DNA of 64,000 nt, taken from NCBI RefSeq assembly GCF_900698935.1, contig NZ_LR217715.1:682001-746000 (forward strand), read 5' to 3'. The stretch comes from Erwinia_E haradaeae_D (GTDB lineage: Bacteria > Pseudomonadota > Gammaproteobacteria > Enterobacterales > Enterobacteriaceae). Positions 62,129-64,000 of this stretch are shown here, piece after piece. A program made the translations under genes and the position numbers. The notes below the pieces were generated by a model. It was not told where the DNA came from. It made no database searches and worked only from the letters and a program-made list of their open reading frames with translations. How positions within the stretch are numbered: position 1 is the stretch's first letter; the number at the start of each line of letters is the position of its first letter.

Positions 62129-63220
62129 TTTCTTTTCTCCAATAAATCAATCTTTCTATCACTTAAGTTGATTGTTAGTTTTTAGATTTTATTTGTGTCT
62201 AATGTTATTGACGATTTCACAGAACATAAAACGTAGCACAATAGTTAATGTTATCTTGATATATTGTACATCATCACTATCATTGTTTATTTACTGAAGA
62301 TCGCAAAATAGAGGATTCTGAAAGATCTACACTTACACCTATTGTGGAAAACATAGCAAAATTCTTCCTTCTGATCTATGAATCACTAACAAAAATTCAC
62401 ACAATAAGCGAATAAGTAGATCTCACCCTATGTGTTCGGCACTTCACATCACTTAAAATAGTATAGTAGGTATCCTACAGAATAATACACATATCAAAAA
62501 CTGTTGAGATCAAATTGATAAGTACAATTGAGTAGCATAAAATTACTATACTGTGAAATAATTTATATCTTTTTGATGGATTTCATTTTCTATCAAAAAT
62601 AGAAAAGGTGCATTGGATGTGATAAATATCTATATTATATTTAGCTTGCGATTTTATTTGGCAAGCAATATTTTCAGTATATGACTGTCAATAATGCGTG
62701 GCGTCATCCTTAAAATATCTAACAAGTATCATATATCTGGGTGACGTAATTATGATAAGATCTCATATCAGAAATTTATAACTATCCACATGACTCTACG
62801 AATCTTTTCATAAATTTCTCTCATAGTGAGAGTAGCACATAAAACTTCTGTCATCATTAAAGCACCTGCTACCAAAGCATATAAATACTTAATATATAGT
62901 TCTGCATGTCTGTTTATTACCAGAATCATAGTATCATTATTTTATCTAGTATCAGTATTTTATATATTTATGTGAGTCAATCTCTCTATAGACTTACTAC
63001 GCTTGACTTAAACTACATGCTTACCATGTCTGTATTTTGAGATACTATATATTTAAAAGAATTTTGTCCATAAAAAAATACTGCTATCAAATCAACATAT
63101 TGCAATGATCAATGTAATCGTTGTATGCAAATCAAATCATCATTCTTCAGTGGTATATACAATCCTCCGCTACAGAGTACATATTCAGTGTTAAAACTAA
63201 GAAAATTACAACTTATATCA
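62129..63220. other. gene-free stretch between ssb and typA, with repeat copy 2
   Basis: About 1.1 kb upstream of ssb. uvrA would lie here in E. coli but is not readable. It contains the second repeat copy (62372-62480), 243 bases before the ssb start. No LexA-type operator was found near ssb. Confidence 0.6.
62372..62480 (-). repeat. 109-base inverted repeat, copy 2 (5' side of ssb)
   Basis: This is the reverse complement of 61111-61219 with 108 of 109 bases identical. Read on the minus strand it points toward ssb, as copy 1 does on the plus strand. The flanks outside the 109 bases are unrelated, and no target-site duplication is visible. Confidence 0.97.
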
Positions 63221-64000
63221 TTAAGATTTAAAAGATTTGCGGTTAGCTTTTTTGCGGTCATTTTCTGTTAAATAGCGTTTCCGTAGGCGTACTGACTGCG
63301 GAGTCACTTCGACTAATTCATCATCATCAATAAATTCTAAGGCTTGCTCTAAAGACATCTTGATAGCTGGAACCAAAGTCGGTGCCTCATCAGTACCAGA
63401 AGCACGCATGTTCGTCAATTTCTTTCCTGTTAAACAATTCACTGTAAGATCATTTAAACGCGAATGCAAACCGATAATTTGTCCTTCATACACTTCAGCA
63501 CCATGACTCAGGAATAATTTACCACGCTCCTGGAGACTAAATAGAGCAAAAGCAACCGCTTTGCCTTGTCCATTCGAGATCAGAACACCATTTTGACGCT
63601 GTCCAATCGAACCTGCACGGACATCATCATAGTGGCTAAAAGTAGCGTGTAAGAGCCCTGTGCCGGCGGTTAAAGTCATAAACTCAGTACGAAAACCAAT
63701 TAAACCACGAGAGGGAATGCAGTAACCAAGACGAACACGTCCTTGACCCTCAGACACCATGTCCTTAACATCTCCTTTACGCTCACCTAGAGCCTTCATC
63801 ACACCCCCTTGGTGTTGCTCTTCAATATCCACTATCACATTTTCAAATGGTTCTTGCATTCTACCATCCATTTCACGGTAAATAACCTTAGGACGCGAAA
63901 CTGATAGCTCAAATCCTTCACGGCGCATCGTTTCAATCAAAATGGACAAATGCAACTCTCCACGACCTGATACGCGGAAGGTATCAGTATCATCTGTTTC
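63221..64000 (-). CDS. typA: GTPase TypA/BipA, C-terminal part (5' end outside window)
   Basis: TypA (BipA) is a ribosome-associated translational GTPase of the EF-G/LepA family that aids ribosome assembly and growth at low temperature or under stress. About 260 C-terminal residues are visible, running off the right edge in frame. RVSGRGELHLSILIE opens domain V. VRLGYCIPSRGLIGFRTEFMT and GQRQNGVLISNGQGKAVAFAL follow, and the family-specific C-terminal domain has LTGKKLTNMRASGTDEA. It ends KANRKSFKS. The GTPase domain lies beyond the window. In E. coli typA neighbours glnA; nothing follows here for 1 kb. Confidence 0.98.
   Translation of the reverse strand, partial: ETDDTDTFRVSGRGELHLSILIETMRREGFELSVSRPKVIYREMDGRMQEPFENVIVDIEEQHQGGVMKALGERKGDVKDMVSEGQGRVRLGYCIPSRGLIGFRTEFMTLTAGTGLLHATFSHYDDVRAGSIGQRQNGVLISNGQGKAVAFALFSLQERGKLFLSHGAEVYEGQIIGLHSRLNDLTVNCLTGKKLTNMRASGTDEAPTLVPAIKMSLEQALEFIDDDELVEVTPQSVRLRKRYLTENDRKKANRKSFKS

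Overview
This 64 kb window looks like the chromosome of a long-term, genome-reduced gammaproteobacterial endosymbiont, most likely an Enterobacterales-derived insect symbiont. Nearly every recognisable protein aligns end to end with its Escherichia coli counterpart, but the DNA is very AT-rich. About 31 intact coding genes cover roughly 53% of the window (from summed coordinates). No insertion sequences, phage genes, CRISPR arrays or toxin genes are visible. The rest is long, AT-rich, gene-free sequence lying where E. coli neighbours used to be. I cannot name the species from sequence reading alone.

Layout. Positions 1-7140 hold the 3' part of rpoB and complete rpoC, followed by dapB. Positions 8085-15664 (minus strand) preserve the enteric amiB-mutL-miaA-hfq-hflX-hflK-hflC cluster, with gaps where mutL and hflX should be. 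Positions 16481-21796 hold epmA and the psd-mscM pair, inverted relative to amiB compared with E. coli. To this point about 81% of the DNA is coding. From 21.8 kb on it is only about 38% coding. Isolated housekeeping genes are scattered through decayed sequence: cysK, a tRNA cluster (Thr, Tyr, Gly, Thr), ubiF, tmk, pth, an EamA-type transporter, acpS, an LpxP-like acyltransferase, sthA, nfuA, rplY, tRNA-Phe, tRNA-Leu, tRNA-Cys, pgsA, sdhE, folE, dolP, pssA, gshA, the 4.5S RNA, lapA, clsA, ssb, and the 3' part of typA at the right edge. The largest gene-free stretch is 3.6 kb (34176-37802).

How the genes fit together. Much of the window serves the cell envelope. Phosphatidylserine synthase (pssA), phosphatidylserine decarboxylase (psd), phosphatidylglycerophosphate synthase (pgsA) and cardiolipin synthase (clsA) form nearly the whole phospholipid head-group pathway. 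AcpS and the LpxP-like protein serve acyl carrier protein and lipid A, AmiB splits septal peptidoglycan, DolP and LapA are envelope accessory factors, and MscM is a very large mechanosensitive channel. Redox and cofactor functions are ubiF (ubiquinone), sthA (transhydrogenase), gshA (glutathione), cysK (cysteine), nfuA (Fe-S), sdhE (FAD) and folE (folate). The remainder is transcription, translation and replication machinery.

Most noteworthy: (1) a 109-bp repeat present as two inward-facing inverted copies with one mismatch, bracketing ssb; (2) replacement of the conserved triad aspartate (Asp90 to Ser) in an otherwise intact Psd; (3) a Walker A Gly-to-Ser change in MiaA; (4) a perfect ten-copy CACTAA tandem array where mutL has been lost; (5) a 25-residue hydrophobic tail on SthA from stop-codon loss; (6) four perfect DnaA boxes within 2.4 kb; (7) long perfect AT-rich hairpins in the gene-free DNA; (8) tRNA loci with preserved promoters but eroded neighbours or structure. 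I found no clearly new multi-gene system. The ssb-flanking inverted repeat is the best candidate for an undescribed structure.
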